Below, in pieces: positions 37,428-47,663 of a DNA stretch of 64,000 nucleotides. Positions within the stretch are counted from its first letter, which is position 1. Each line of letters starts with the position of its first letter. A program made the translations under genes and the position numbers. The stretch lies in assembly GCF_000015765.1 (NCBI RefSeq), contig NC_008942.1, positions 1,565,921 to 1,629,920 of the forward strand, read 5' to 3'. The stretch comes from Methanocorpusculum labreanum Z. GTDB lineage: Archaea > Halobacteriota > Methanomicrobia > Methanomicrobiales > Methanocorpusculaceae. The notes under the pieces were generated by a model. The model was not told the origin of the DNA and did no database searches. It saw nothing but the letters and a program-made list of their open reading frames with translations.

Positions 37428-38008
37428 TGGATATCGATACAAGCCAGATCTACTTTCCCGCCGAAGATACGTATCTCCTGATAAAAGCTGCACGTACCGA
37501 AGTAAAACAGGAAGACCGCGTGCTGGAGATCGGAACCGGATCGGGAGCCGTCGCAAAATCCGTAGCTGAGATAACGCCCGCCGTTCTCGCCGTCGAAATA
37601 AATCCCCATGCGGCACAATATGCCCGCGAAGTAAACGGGATCGAGGTCATCAGAGGGGATCTCTTTGATCCGGTCTGCGGAGAGTTCGATCTGATACTAT
37701 TCAACGCGCCCTACCTTCCAACAGACCCGGCCGAACGGTTTGACGACTGGCTTGAGTATGCTCTCGACGGCGGACCTTCTGGACGTGACGTTGTCGAGCG
37801 GTTCCTTCGGGAAGCTCCATCACGCCTCGCGACATTTGGCAGAATCCTCCTTCTCATCTCCTCCCTTACCGGCATGAATGAGATTCTCAAGCTTTGTCAC
37901 GCACAAGGATTCATTGCCCTTGTCACGGCAGAGGAGCGGCAGGAAGACGGCGAAACCCTGTATGTTCTTCGGATCTCGCGGGATCTGTGTTCTCTTTGCG
38001 GAACCTAA
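37427..38008 (+). CDS. HemK2/Mtq2-type methyltransferase
   Basis: This 193-residue Rossmann-fold SAM methyltransferase has PAEDTYLLIKAA, VLEIGTGSGAVA and the catalytic motif NAPYLPTD (an NPPY variant with Ala in position 2). It continues with LEYALDGGPSGRDVVERFL. These match the archaeal and eukaryotic HemK2 family, which methylates Gln in the GGQ motif of release factor aRF1. The overlap with rsmA argues for joint expression. The Ala substitution is common in this branch and should not inactivate it. Confidence 0.88.
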   Translation: MDIDTSQIYFPAEDTYLLIKAARTEVKQEDRVLEIGTGSGAVAKSVAEITPAVLAVEINPHAAQYAREVNGIEVIRGDLFDPVCGEFDLILFNAPYLPTDPAERFDDWLEYALDGGPSGRDVVERFLREAPSRLATFGRILLLISSLTGMNEILKLCHAQGFIALVTAEERQEDGETLYVLRISRDLCSLCGT

Positions 38009-38035
38009 TTAATCCCTGAATCCCCAATGTAGAAT

Positions 38036-38380
38036 ATGTCTCGCATATTATCCGAACACGATATTGAAATTCTTTTAAAACTCGCACCGGAGTGTGATAC
38101 GCTTGTCTGCGGAACATCGGAAAATCAGTACCGTTCCATTCTGCCGCCGGTGGCAAACCATTATGCAAAGGATGCCGACGATTTCGCGGCACGGCTCAAC
38201 AGACTAACGGAGGAGGAGTTTGTCTCGCTTATTGAACTGATCCGTGTGGGAGAGGAGGGAATAACCTGCCTTCCAACGGAGTGTGCAGAAGTGTTAATCG
38301 AACAGGCAATGCGGCGGGCCGGGGCAGAGGCTGCAAATGAGTTGTATGCACTCTACGAAATGGGCATTCAGTGTCAATAA
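38036..38380 (+). CDS. Conserved-looking small protein of unknown function
   Basis: This 114-residue acidic protein has two Cys near the N-terminus (ECDTLVCGTSENQY) and two more near the C-terminus (CLPTECAEVL), and is mainly helical. I do not recognise it. It lies 27 bases after the HemK2 gene and before an independent catalase gene, so it may be the last gene of the translation operon. It has no membrane segment and no signal. Confidence 0.65.
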   Translation: MSRILSEHDIEILLKLAPECDTLVCGTSENQYRSILPPVANHYAKDADDFAARLNRLTEEEFVSLIELIRVGEEGITCLPTECAEVLIEQAMRRAGAEAANELYALYEMGIQCQ

Positions 38381-38437
38381 TCCTTTTTTGCTGTATTCCA
38401 ATATTATTTAATCTCAGAAATATATTATCAAAATATT

Positions 38438-39943
38438 ATGGACGAGAAACAGGCTCTTACTCATGAGAACGGAGCGCCGGTAGCCGACAATCTGAACTCA
38501 CTCACTGCAGGACCCCGCGGACCATTAATGCTCCAGGATCTGTGGTTTCTGGAAAAACTTGCTCATTTCGACCGGGAAGTCATCCCTGAGAGGCGTATGC
38601 ATGCAAAAGGTTCCGGGGCATTCGGGACTTTTACCGTGACAGGCGAGGTGGAAAAATACACCAAAGCAAAAGTTTTCGAAAAAGGAAAAAAGACCGATGT
38701 ATTTGTCCGATTTTCAACCGTGGCAGGCGAGCGCGGAGCAGCTGATGCAGAGCGTGATATCCGCGGGTTTGCCATAAAATTTTATACTGAAGATGGGAAC
38801 TGGGATTTGGTAGGGAACAACACGCCGGTCTTTTTCATCAGGGATCCGCTGCAGTTTCCCGATCTGAACCATGCCATAAAACGTGATCCGAAAACGAACA
38901 TGCGCTCTGCACAGAACAACTGGGACTTCTGGACTTCGCTGCCTGAAGCGCTTCATCAGGTTACGATCGTCATGTCCGACAGAGGTATCCCGGCAAGCTA
39001 CCGGCACATGCATGGATTTGGAAGCCACACATACAGTCTCATCAATGCAGAAGGAAAACGATTCTGGGTCAAGTATCACTTCAAAACCCAGCAGGGAATC
39101 AAAAATATCACCGATCAGGAAGCAGAAATGCTCGTCGGCATGGACAGGGAGAGTAACCAGAGAGATCTCTTTGAAGCAATCGAGAGAAAAGAGTTCCCAA
39201 GATGGACGATGTACTTCCAGATTATGACCGAGGAGGAGGCAAGAGTCCGAAAAGAAAATCCATTCGACATATCCAAAGTCTGGAGCCACAAAGAGTATCC
39301 GATGATTGAAGTCGGCGTTCTCGAACTCAACAGAAATCCGGAGAATTATTTCGCTGATGTGGAACAGGCAGCTTTCAATCCGGCGAACCTTGTTCCGGGG
39401 GTTGGCGTTTCTCCCGACAAACTTCTCCAAGGCAGACTCTTTTCCTACGGAGATGCTCAACGTTACCGGCTTGGGGTGAATCATTCACTCATCCCGGTCA
39501 ATCGTCCGAAAGTACCTGTCCATGCTTATCACCGGGACGGGCGTATGCGGGTGGATGGAAATTATGGGGCAACGAAAGGGTATGTTCCAAATAGTTATGG
39601 TGAATGGGCAGGGCAGGAAGCATATCGTGACCCGCCGCTGAGCCTGTCCGGCGATATGGCCAGATATGAGCAGAAGGATGATGTGAACGACGACTGTTTC
39701 TATCAGCCGGGTGATTTGTACCGTCTGATGACGGAAGATAAAAAACAGGTTTTGATCGAAAACACCGCCCGAAACATGGAGACCGTAACGGAGAATATTA
39801 AATACCGTCACGCTGCCCACTGTTATCTTGCAGATCCAAATTATGGTACGAGATTTGCCAAAATCTGCGGTCTTGATCTGGATAAAGTCATCTCACTCGC
39901 CAAAATGAGTCACGCAGAGAGGATGGAACATACAAAAAATTAG
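38438..39943 (+). CDS. katA: Monofunctional haem catalase
   Basis: This catalase (501 residues) breaks down hydrogen peroxide. It has RVVHAKG-type residues ([19 protein letters not shown], with the catalytic His), [14 protein letters not shown], the Asn-bearing [11 protein letters not shown] and the proximal haem ligand motif [14 protein letters not shown] with Tyr. Length fits the small-subunit clade 3 catalases. It stands alone with an A/T-rich promoter region (38400-38437). Catalase is unusual but known in some methanogens, which may need haem from outside; transfer from bacteria is likely but not shown. Confidence 0.95.
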   Translation: MDEKQALTHENGAPVADNLNSLTAGPRGPLMLQDLWFLEKLAHFDREVIPERRMHAKGSGAFGTFTVTGEVEKYTKAKVFEKGKKTDVFVRFSTVAGERGAADAERDIRGFAIKFYTEDGNWDLVGNNTPVFFIRDPLQFPDLNHAIKRDPKTNMRSAQNNWDFWTSLPEALHQVTIVMSDRGIPASYRHMHGFGSHTYSLINAEGKRFWVKYHFKTQQGIKNITDQEAEMLVGMDRESNQRDLFEAIERKEFPRWTMYFQIMTEEEARVRKENPFDISKVWSHKEYPMIEVGVLELNRNPENYFADVEQAAFNPANLVPGVGVSPDKLLQGRLFSYGDAQRYRLGVNHSLIPVNRPKVPVHAYHRDGRMRVDGNYGATKGYVPNSYGEWAGQEAYRDPPLSLSGDMARYEQKDDVNDDCFYQPGDLYRLMTEDKKQVLIENTARNMETVTENIKYRHAAHCYLADPNYGTRFAKICGLDLDKVISLAKMSHAERMEHTKN

Positions 39944-39951
39944 AGAAAATA

Positions 39952-42663
39952 TTATTCTTTTTTCTTTTTCACAACAGCCGGCTGTTTTCCAGAGTCAGCG
40001 GCATCATTATCGATATCCACCGTGATCCCGATAAGGAATGCGTTCATTCTGTCGATTGCTTCCCGGTTCTGGGTATTAGCCGCGGCAGCCTTCTGATAAC
40101 ACAAATATGCCGTGTCCCGTTCGTTTCGAAGGTCATACACCTTTCCCAGCTCAACAAGGGCACGGCTGTCTTTTGGATTATCGGCAACATAATTGCCGAG
40201 GATCTTTAATGCCTCGTCATACTTGCCGGCACGACGAAGATCGACGGCACCCTCAATTATATTGACCGGATCACCGGAAGAACCGGTTTTGGATCCCTTG
40301 CCGGAAACCCCAGGACCTGTGCCTTCACGCTGTTTTCGCTTCGGTGGAGGAATAAACTGGGAAGCCTCGCGTTTCTTGCGTTCGACACGGTCTTCCATCT
40401 CCTTGCTCGCCCGGCGGGGAGGCTTCGCCACCTCAACTTCGTCCTCTTCGCGGCGGAGTTTACGGGACCCGGCCTTTTTGCGCCGTGCATCATCGTGAGC
40501 ATGCTTTTCCACCGCATGAATCTCTTTCTTTTTCACGACCCAGGCAGGCTCGGAATCGGGTTTGGCAGAGGCTTTTTTGTCACCGATCCATGCAGACTCT
40601 TTTTTCTCGGTAGAGCGGCGGTCGACCCTCCGTTTTTCTTTTTCCCGTTCCTCTTCCATGCAGAAAAGTTCGGCGATCATTTCCAGAGGATCGTCCATTA
40701 CGCGGACAAGTTTGTCGATCTCCAAGAGCCGCTCCATGCCGATGAAATGTTCGGCCATAACTTTTCCAAGCGGGGAAAGTTCCAGGAAACCTCCTGACTT
40801 TCTGACAAGTTTATGTTTGAGAAGTTCCTGGATCGGATCGTCACCCACACCGACCATACTGTTTCCAACGGTGATGATGTCAGCCTCGCGGCCGCGGCAG
40901 GTTATGGCGTTCGCCGCAAACTCTTCGGATGTTTCCTCGATGTCGTATACCGGAGAGACCTCTTCCATATCTCCTTTGAGAAGCTGGATGGCAACTTCCT
41001 CCTCGGTCAGTTTCGTTTCACGCGAATACGAGACCCCGGGTTCGGCGAGAACAACAACACGTCCAAGATCATGGAAATCCGGTCGACCGGCACGACCCAT
41101 CATCTGATGGAACTCCTGAACGGAGAGCCAGTCGATTCCCATCGCGAGAGCGTCGAAGATGACCTGACTGGCAGGAAAATCCACACCGGCAGCCAGTGCC
41201 GCGGTCGTTACAACACAGGCAAGTTTTCCTTCCTCGAACTGCCGTTCAACTGCCCGGCGTTCCTGGGAAGTAAGTCCGGCGTGATAGGGGGCAGCCATTC
41301 CGCCGATTGCCTCGGCGATCGTATGACACCTGCTCCGTGCATTCGTGAAAACTATCGTCTGACCTTTGTATCCCTTGGAAGAAGTCTTGTTGAACTCCTC
41401 GAACACCAGTTTTTTGATGAACGGGATCTTCCCGTCTTTTTCCGTAAAAATCAGATGGCGTTCCAGAGCAACCGGACGGTCTGCATAGGAAACAAGAGCG
41501 GCGTTCAGTTTTTTTGCGAGAAGGTTCGGTGAACCGATCGTTGCTGAAAGATAGAGGAACTGGGCTTTGGGCGCGACGTATTTCAGTCTCGCGATCAGCC
41601 CGTCGAGACGGTGTCCACGCTCAGGATCTTCGAGCATCTGGACCTCGTCGATCACGACTGTTCCAATATTGCTGACCGGCATGCCCTTTCTCAAGAGATT
41701 GTCCATACCCTCGTAGGTTCCGACAACGATCCCGCCGCCTGCCCCGCGGTTTCCTACCGGGCGTGTTTCCGGCAGATTCACCCGGGAAACACCGGTCATT
41801 ATCGAGGTTTGGGTAACTGACTTGTATTTTTCAGAGAACCTGTCATACTTCTGGTTCGCAAGAGCGACGAGAGGGACCAGGAAAAGCATTCTCCCGCGTT
41901 TTTCGATATAATTTTTCAGCCCCGCCATCTCTCCGATGAAGGTCTTGCCGCTTGCAGTAGCCGCAACAACGAGCAGATCTTTTCCGTACAGAAGACCCGA
42001 CTCGACCGCACGCTGCTGGGCGGGCATGAGTGTCTCAACACCGCAGAGATCGACGAATTTGCGGGGCAGCGGTAGATTTTCGATACGTTCGGTCGGCGTC
42101 TGATCATGCGCTTCGAGCCGGTCGAACATCGTTTTCTTGGTATCGAGAGATTCGGGCTGAAGAATCGCGAGCACCATGTCCAGATCGCGGTATTCTTCCA
42201 GAAGATTTTCGATATGGAGCTGGGTTCGTTTTCCCAGATGTTTGATATGACCGAGTTCGCGGCGGAGCTCACGCTTCGCACAATCAAGACAGACATACTC
42301 CTGCCCGCATCTGATCCGCGTCTCTTCGGTAAGAGGAGTTATACGATCGTCAAAGAGACAGGTACGGCAAAGCGTCGTTGTCTCCCAGGATAACTGCATC
42401 CCGCGCAGAAAATCCTGAAACGCCGGCATCGTCTGCGTGAGTTTGATCGGACCGTTTGCACGAAGAACCGTGATGAACTCCTTTGTCGGCGTCTTCTCGG
42501 CATGGGATGTCCCAGGACGTCTGACGAAAAACTCAGACGGGCGCATCCCCTTGGAGGTCTCTTCGAGTTCGACGGTCCCTACATGTTTGATTTTGCCTGC
42601 CTTTGCGTCGTCACAAAAATAGACTTTATACCCTTTTTTCCAGGGTTGGACGATGGTCGTCAC
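39952..42663 (-). CDS. Ski2-like DEAD/DEAH-box helicase with C-terminal TPR tail
   Basis: This 903-residue protein has an N-terminal zinc-ribbon-like part (CRTCLFDDR, then CGQEYVCLDCAKRE), then a superfamily 2 helicase core. Visible are motif I AATASGKTF near residue 237, motif II VIDEVQML (a DEVQ form) and motif III LSATIG. Motifs V and VI follow, with TTAALAAGVDFPA and HQMMGRAGRPDF. The helicase ends near 660; a Lys/Arg/Glu-rich segment of about 110 residues follows, and a TPR-like repeat (about 795-880) closes the protein. It lies one base after the HTH gene, on the same strand. It may act in RNA or DNA surveillance. Confidence 0.9.
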   Translation of the reverse strand: MTTIVQPWKKGYKVYFCDDAKAGKIKHVGTVELEETSKGMRPSEFFVRRPGTSHAEKTPTKEFITVLRANGPIKLTQTMPAFQDFLRGMQLSWETTTLCRTCLFDDRITPLTEETRIRCGQEYVCLDCAKRELRRELGHIKHLGKRTQLHIENLLEEYRDLDMVLAILQPESLDTKKTMFDRLEAHDQTPTERIENLPLPRKFVDLCGVETLMPAQQRAVESGLLYGKDLLVVAATASGKTFIGEMAGLKNYIEKRGRMLFLVPLVALANQKYDRFSEKYKSVTQTSIMTGVSRVNLPETRPVGNRGAGGGIVVGTYEGMDNLLRKGMPVSNIGTVVIDEVQMLEDPERGHRLDGLIARLKYVAPKAQFLYLSATIGSPNLLAKKLNAALVSYADRPVALERHLIFTEKDGKIPFIKKLVFEEFNKTSSKGYKGQTIVFTNARSRCHTIAEAIGGMAAPYHAGLTSQERRAVERQFEEGKLACVVTTAALAAGVDFPASQVIFDALAMGIDWLSVQEFHQMMGRAGRPDFHDLGRVVVLAEPGVSYSRETKLTEEEVAIQLLKGDMEEVSPVYDIEETSEEFAANAITCRGREADIITVGNSMVGVGDDPIQELLKHKLVRKSGGFLELSPLGKVMAEHFIGMERLLEIDKLVRVMDDPLEMIAELFCMEEEREKEKRRVDRRSTEKKESAWIGDKKASAKPDSEPAWVVKKKEIHAVEKHAHDDARRKKAGSRKLRREEDEVEVAKPPRRASKEMEDRVERKKREASQFIPPPKRKQREGTGPGVSGKGSKTGSSGDPVNIIEGAVDLRRAGKYDEALKILGNYVADNPKDSRALVELGKVYDLRNERDTAYLCYQKAAAANTQNREAIDRMNAFLIGITVDIDNDAADSGKQPAVVKKKKE

Positions 42664-42664
42664 G

Positions 42665-43465
42665 TTATTCTGTCACCAGTTCGTGGATCGTATAGGAAAG
42701 ACCCGCGGTTTCCAGACGTTTCAGGAAATCGGTGAACTCCTCATCAACGACCAGGATCAGACAGCGCATTCCATGGAAAGCCGCCTCGACGGTTCCTTCC
42801 CGTGCCCCGAAAAACATATCCGGTTTGATGCCCGAGTTTTTGCAGGCCAGATAGGCTTCCAGTCCAACTGCTGCGATGATATCGGCATTTTTTGCAAGAG
42901 AGAGGAATTTTTCCATCGAAACCATCTTCGAGCCGCCGCGTTCGATACGCGGGACTTTGGCAACATCCACTTTTCCTTCGGTGTGCTCAATGATCCCTGC
43001 GAGCCGTGCCACGCCCACATCCATTCCTGCGGAGGCATCGGCCGTGACCATGCCCATCGCGGTCTGAGGACGTTTGCCCGCATACAGCCAGCCGGATTTC
43101 ATGTACACGCCTACCGAATCGCCTGCTTTCAAATCAGCATCCGCAATGGCAGCCCAGGTTACGACCTGATGAATGATATCCCGGCGAACGTGACGTGCAT
43201 AGGACTCCAAGATCTCCGCATTGTTCAGGACCCATTCGACACCCTTGTGGGTGACGTAATATCTTCCTCTTCCTTCGGCACTGATGTAGCCTTCTTCGGC
43301 GAGATCACGGACATATTCAGATATTGCCTGGGGAGTCACGCCGAGTTTTTCCGCAATTTCCTGCTGGCGGATCGACGGCTGGTGTTCGGCAACCTCAACT
43401 AAGACCTGGAATCTGGTCGTTTCACGTTTACTGCGAAGGATGTTGGTTAATGGATCATCAGGCAT
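42665..43465 (-). CDS. Winged-helix regulator with C-terminal sensing domain
   Basis: This protein of 266 residues begins MPDDPLTNILRSKRETTRFQ. A winged helix (about 20-75: QQEIAEKLGVTPQAISEYVR, with wing GRGRYYVTHKGV) is followed by a domain of about 180 residues whose sequence suggests an alpha/beta fold. The family is widespread in methanogenic archaea; the ligand is unknown. The start is placed at ATG 43465, since the 19 codons open above it are atypical. It is followed after one base by the helicase gene, so it may control that operon or be part of the same function. Confidence 0.82.
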   Translation of the reverse strand: MPDDPLTNILRSKRETTRFQVLVEVAEHQPSIRQQEIAEKLGVTPQAISEYVRDLAEEGYISAEGRGRYYVTHKGVEWVLNNAEILESYARHVRRDIIHQVVTWAAIADADLKAGDSVGVYMKSGWLYAGKRPQTAMGMVTADASAGMDVGVARLAGIIEHTEGKVDVAKVPRIERGGSKMVSMEKFLSLAKNADIIAAVGLEAYLACKNSGIKPDMFFGAREGTVEAAFHGMRCLILVVDEEFTDFLKRLETAGLSYTIHELVTE

Positions 43466-43574
43466 GGTATATCTCCTATTCTGTATTATGGGCGCTCCAC
43501 AAAGAAAATATGTGGGGCACAAAACCCTACACTTATATTGTCTGTGATTCTATAATCCTTTTTGAGAAGGATTG

Positions 43575-45803
43575 ATGAAGTCTGGTAAAATAATCCTGCG
43601 CGGGATCGTACAAGGAGTAGGATTCCGCCCGTTTGTCTATGCCCAGGCACAACGGTTTGGAATAAAAGGGACGGTCATCAATCACGGGAGCGAAGTGGAG
43701 ATCGATGCTGCCGGCGAGGAGTTCGATGCGTTCTGCCGCGAGATCAGAAAAGGACCGAAGATGTCGGTGATCGACTCGGTGTCCGTCGAGCCGCTGCACG
43801 ACTGGAATCCTCCGGCAGATTTTACTATTCTGAAAAGTCAGGACGGGGCAAGGACGGGATTTGTTCCTGCAGATATTGCGACCTGCGAACACTGTCTCCA
43901 CGATATTATGGATCCAAACAGCCGGTATTTTGGATACTGGGCAACCTCATGTACCGACTGCGGACCAAGATACAGCATCATCAAATCCGTTCCCTATGAC
44001 CGGGAACGAACGAGTATGGATGAATTCCCGGCATGTCCGGATTGCCTGAAAGACTACGAGAATCCGGGAAACAGGCGGCATCATGCCCAGACGATCACCT
44101 GCAGAGAATGCGGACCAAAACTTTCTCTGCTGAAAGGGACGGGTGAGAATATTGAGGGGGCCGACCCCATCTCGGCGGCGGCAGAACTGCTGGATGCGGG
44201 AAATATTGTGGCCGTCAGAGGGGTTGGAGGATTTCATATCTGTTGTGTTGAAAAGACGGCAGAACGTCTGAAACAAAATCTCGGACGACCGAACCAGTCA
44301 CTCGCCGTAATGATGAAGCCCGAGACGATGCGGGATTTTGTCGTCGAGCCGACAAAGGAGGAGTGGGATCTCCTCAAGGGACCTGTTCATCCGATCATGA
44401 TCCTTGATAAGATCGATCCGGAATCACACCGAGCCCTGTCCCAGCTCCACAATCTCGGCGTGATGCTGCCGTATACGGGACTCCACCATCTGCTGTTTGC
44501 AAAACTCAAATCTCCCCTTTTGATAATGACCAGCGCGAATGCTCCGGGAACGCCGATGATCACCGAAACGAAAATCATCATCGAAAAGATGGGGCGGGTT
44601 GTGGATTATATTCTCACCCACGACCGGGAGATCGTGAACCGGTGCGATGATTCGGTTGTAAGAGACGGGTATCTGATCAGAATGTCGCGGGGTTTTGCCC
44701 CGCTCAGAACAAGAATGGATCTTGGGGACAGGCAGATCCTCGGCGTAGGGCCGGAACTGAACGCGAATGCAACGATCTATAAGGGCGGATTTCTGATAAC
44801 GTCGCCGCATATCGGAAACATCAGAAACCCCCCGACCGTGGCATATTTAGAGGAGACGATCGAAAAACTGACCAGTCTTACCGGATCGATGCCGAAGATC
44901 ATTGCCCACGACCTCCACCCGCAGTTTCTGAGTACACGGGTCGCTCAGGAACTTGCCGAACGATACGGGGCAACTCTCTGCCCGGTCCAGCATCACTGCG
45001 CACACATCGCCTCGGTGACGACCGAGGAGGTCGTAGGCATCGCGATCGACGGGGTTGGATACGGAGAGGATGCAACCATCTGGGGAGGGGAGATTCTTGC
45101 GGGATCGCCGGGAAACGGATATATGCGGACCGGACATCTTGAACCGGTGCTTATGCCCGGGGGGGATCTGGCAACAAAGTTCCCGGAGAGAATGCTCTAC
45201 GGCATTCTTCCAACAAAAGACACCCTGTCGCTTCTTCAGAACAGAGGGTGGAACGATACGGCTCTGAGAATCCTTGCCCAGCAGACGGAAAAACGGTTCA
45301 ACACCCCCGTCACGACGTCTACGGGACGGGTTCTGGACGCAGCGGCGGCATTACTTGGGATCTGCCGGGAACGGACATACGACGGCGAACCGTCAATGAT
45401 GCTGGAGGCATATGCCGCACGGGGCGTTGCCCAGCCTATGGAAATCAGTATCGAATCAAGGGAAGGGCGGGATGTTTTGCTGACATCCTCCATCCTTCGT
45501 GAGGGGATGGAGATGCTTTCTGACGGCATATCTGTTGAAGACATTGCAGCATCGATCCAAACGACTCTGGCAAAGGGCATCGCGGATACGGCGCTTGCGG
45601 GAATCGAAAAAACCGGCATACATACAGCGGCACTCTCTGGAGGAGTTGCCATAAACCGCTCCATTCGGGAGACGATCATTGAAACGCTCAAAGAGGCGGG
45701 AGTTGCCTGCCTCACGAATCCAAGATACCCATTCGGTGATGGCTGTATCTCCTGCGGCCAGGTTGTTACCGCCGGGATTCTTGCAAAAGAGGGACGCATA
45801 TGA
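43575..45803 (+). CDS. hypF: Carbamoyltransferase HypF
   Basis: HypF makes the thiocarboxamide on HypE that becomes the cyanide ligands of [NiFe] hydrogenases. The 742-residue protein shows the acylphosphatase-like domain (RGIVQGVGFRPFVY) and two zinc fingers (CEHCLHDI...CTDCGPRYS and CPDCLKDY...CRECGPK). The YrdC-like domain (GGFHICC and following) and a Kae1-like C-terminal domain (VQHHCAHIASV, then GAIDGVGYG-type ATP loop) come next. ATG 43575 follows GAGAAGG and is preferred over the TTG at 43572. Its stop overlaps the next gene's ATG. Confidence 0.95.
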   Translation: MKSGKIILRGIVQGVGFRPFVYAQAQRFGIKGTVINHGSEVEIDAAGEEFDAFCREIRKGPKMSVIDSVSVEPLHDWNPPADFTILKSQDGARTGFVPADIATCEHCLHDIMDPNSRYFGYWATSCTDCGPRYSIIKSVPYDRERTSMDEFPACPDCLKDYENPGNRRHHAQTITCRECGPKLSLLKGTGENIEGADPISAAAELLDAGNIVAVRGVGGFHICCVEKTAERLKQNLGRPNQSLAVMMKPETMRDFVVEPTKEEWDLLKGPVHPIMILDKIDPESHRALSQLHNLGVMLPYTGLHHLLFAKLKSPLLIMTSANAPGTPMITETKIIIEKMGRVVDYILTHDREIVNRCDDSVVRDGYLIRMSRGFAPLRTRMDLGDRQILGVGPELNANATIYKGGFLITSPHIGNIRNPPTVAYLEETIEKLTSLTGSMPKIIAHDLHPQFLSTRVAQELAERYGATLCPVQHHCAHIASVTTEEVVGIAIDGVGYGEDATIWGGEILAGSPGNGYMRTGHLEPVLMPGGDLATKFPERMLYGILPTKDTLSLLQNRGWNDTALRILAQQTEKRFNTPVTTSTGRVLDAAAALLGICRERTYDGEPSMMLEAYAARGVAQPMEISIESREGRDVLLTSSILREGMEMLSDGISVEDIAASIQTTLAKGIADTALAGIEKTGIHTAALSGGVAINRSIRETIIETLKEAGVACLTNPRYPFGDGCISCGQVVTAGILAKEGRI

Positions 45804-46372
45804 CAGCATGTGAAGTACACGAAAAATGGAATGAAATCGAACTGAGGATAGCGCAGCCGGCACAATTCTACAATTTGCTCGACCCTGCGCCGAACGACGA
45901 GAAAGAGATCAATCAGGTAACCGAATCCTACATCATGGACTCGCTCGATGACATGCAAAACGATAAACGTGGTTCCGCGAAGATCGTTTTGTATCTCGAA
46001 CAGACTCTTTACGATGATGAAAAAACACGCAAGGATATGGAAAAGGCAATCCATTCCCATTTTGCCGAAAGAGTCTGTTCGGCGACCCTGAAATACAAAC
46101 AGGCCATGAACAAAGGGCGGAGATACCTCATCCGCGGACTGATTTTCCTGATAATCTGTCTGATATTCAGTAGTGTGGTAACCAGCATTCACAATCAGAA
46201 TGATATCATCTATGCGATCGGACAGAGTTTTGTCATTATCGGCTGGGTCGCCCTCTGGAGACCCGTAGAGTTCTATCTTTATGATCGCCGCGACATGATT
46301 GACGAGAGAAAAATGCTCTCACAGCTGGAAACGATACCCATTGATACTCGCAGATGGGATAAACAAACCTGA
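45800..46372 (+). CDS. Membrane protein of unknown function downstream of hypF
   Basis: This 190-residue protein has a charged, helical N-terminal half of about 100 residues, two membrane helices (about 114-134 and 136-160) and a charged tail. I do not recognise the family. It is joined to hypF by an ATGA overlap and so is likely coexpressed, but nothing in the sequence connects it to hydrogenase maturation. It is convergent with the ribosomal L12 gene. Confidence 0.7.
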   Translation: MTACEVHEKWNEIELRIAQPAQFYNLLDPAPNDEKEINQVTESYIMDSLDDMQNDKRGSAKIVLYLEQTLYDDEKTRKDMEKAIHSHFAERVCSATLKYKQAMNKGRRYLIRGLIFLIICLIFSSVVTSIHNQNDIIYAIGQSFVIIGWVALWRPVEFYLYDRRDMIDERKMLSQLETIPIDTRRWDKQT

Positions 46373-46477
46373 AAAATAAACCATCCTCTTTTTCAAAAAA
46401 ATCCCGTCAGGAAAATATCCTAAACGATGGGAAATACCTCAGCCGATTGATGCCGGATTAATTATTAAAAAAAAGAT

Positions 46478-46789
46478 TTAGCCGAAGAGTGCGCCAAGGC
46501 CTGCCATGGCGTTCTCTTCTTCTTCTTCCTTGTTCTCTTCGGGTGCTGCTGCCTCTTCGACTGCTGCTGCTGCGCCTGCTGCTGCCGGTGCTGCTGCAAC
46601 GGCGACTGGTGCTGCTGCTGCCTTGGAGATTGCTTCCTCGATGTCGACACCGTCAAGTGCTGCGATTAATGCTTTGACACGGGAGTCGTCAACTGCGATA
46701 CCTGCGGCAGAGAGAACTGCCTTTACCGATTCTTCATCCACAGTCTTAGCTGCGGAGTGAACTAACAGAGCTGCGTAAATATACTCCAT
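46478..46789 (-). CDS. rpl12: Large ribosomal subunit protein P1/L12
   Basis: This 103-residue stalk protein starts [20 protein letters not shown]. It has an N-terminal dimerisation region, an Ala-rich hinge (about 62-85) and the acidic tail [20 protein letters not shown] that recruits elongation factors. All are normal. It is the last gene of the L11-L1-P0-L12 group and lies 23 bases after P0. Confidence 0.95.
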   Translation of the reverse strand: MEYIYAALLVHSAAKTVDEESVKAVLSAAGIAVDDSRVKALIAALDGVDIEEAISKAAAAPVAVAAAPAAAGAAAAVEEAAAPEENKEEEEENAMAGLGALFG

Positions 46790-46812
46790 TTTGATTTCAC
46801 CTTTGTATTTGT

Positions 46813-47661
46813 TTAAATTGCCTTCAGGGCGTTTGCTTGTCTGTATGCCTTGCTGATGATCAGCTCGATGACACCCTTCTCATAGATGGATGCTTCTACA
46901 CCGAGGTTTCTTGCCTCACGGACGGCCTTCGCGATCTGAGCCTCAGTAACACCGACACATGCCGTTGGAACTGCTGCGTTGACTGCGAGGTTGAATGCCT
47001 GCTGTGCTGCGAGAGTGATCTTTGCCTTGTATGCCTCGTCGTCTACAGAGAGGACGTCCGGCAGATACAGGTCTCCCTCGTAACATACTGCGAGGAGGGA
47101 GAGACCGACCGGCATTGGTTTAATGCCAAGCTTTGAAAGCACATCGGCCTGTTTCTTGTTGATAGCCTCGCCAGCTTTAACAACGGTCTTGGTCTCTTTG
47201 ATTTTGACCTTTCCGCCGTCGATAGCTGCCGGGATACCAGCCTGCTGGAGTTCTCCTACGATCGGTCCGGGCTTAAAGGTAGTTGGTCCTGCCGGAACAA
47301 CAATGTCTTCAGGAGTGATCTCGCCTGCTTTTGCGGAACGCTTTGTCTTCGTCTGCTCAAGGGACTTGAACAGCTTAAAGGGGTTGCCGTTTGCAAAGAT
47401 GAGGGCGGAGTGTTCGGAAACCTTCCCGTTCAGATCAACGAAGTGACCGCCGAGTTCATTCATGGAATGCTCGACAAGGGTGTTTCTTGCAACCTTCACA
47501 ACTGCATTGCTGCGCAGATTTCTGCGGATCTGCTGGAACTGTCTTGCGGGAATACCGTAGACATCAACTAAGCCGACGAGTGCATACTTGTCGGCGAGAT
47601 CTTTGATCTGCTCAACTTCTTCACGTTTCCATGCGGGAAGATGGTGGGTATAAATTGCCAT
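46813..47661 (-). CDS. rplP0: Large ribosomal subunit protein P0/uL10, lacking the acidic tail
   Basis: This protein of 282 residues anchors L12 dimers to the large subunit. The N-terminal rRNA-binding domain ([20 protein letters not shown], then [17 protein letters not shown]) and the archaeal insert domain (residues about 110-200) are intact. It stops at [12 protein letters not shown], within the helical spine region where L12 binds. The acidic LGALFG-type tail found on many archaeal P0 proteins is absent. There is no shifted frame carrying it before the L12 gene, so the short form seems real. Confidence 0.93.
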   Translation of the reverse strand: MAIYTHHLPAWKREEVEQIKDLADKYALVGLVDVYGIPARQFQQIRRNLRSNAVVKVARNTLVEHSMNELGGHFVDLNGKVSEHSALIFANGNPFKLFKSLEQTKTKRSAKAGEITPEDIVVPAGPTTFKPGPIVGELQQAGIPAAIDGGKVKIKETKTVVKAGEAINKKQADVLSKLGIKPMPVGLSLLAVCYEGDLYLPDVLSVDDEAYKAKITLAAQQAFNLAVNAAVPTACVGVTEAQIAKAVREARNLGVEASIYEKGVIELIISKAYRQANALKAI

Positions 47662-47663
47662 AC

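Noticed and set aside
46790-46812. Frameshift hiding the P0 acidic tail
   Set aside because: The 23 bases between P0 and L12 are too short to hold the tail in any frame.
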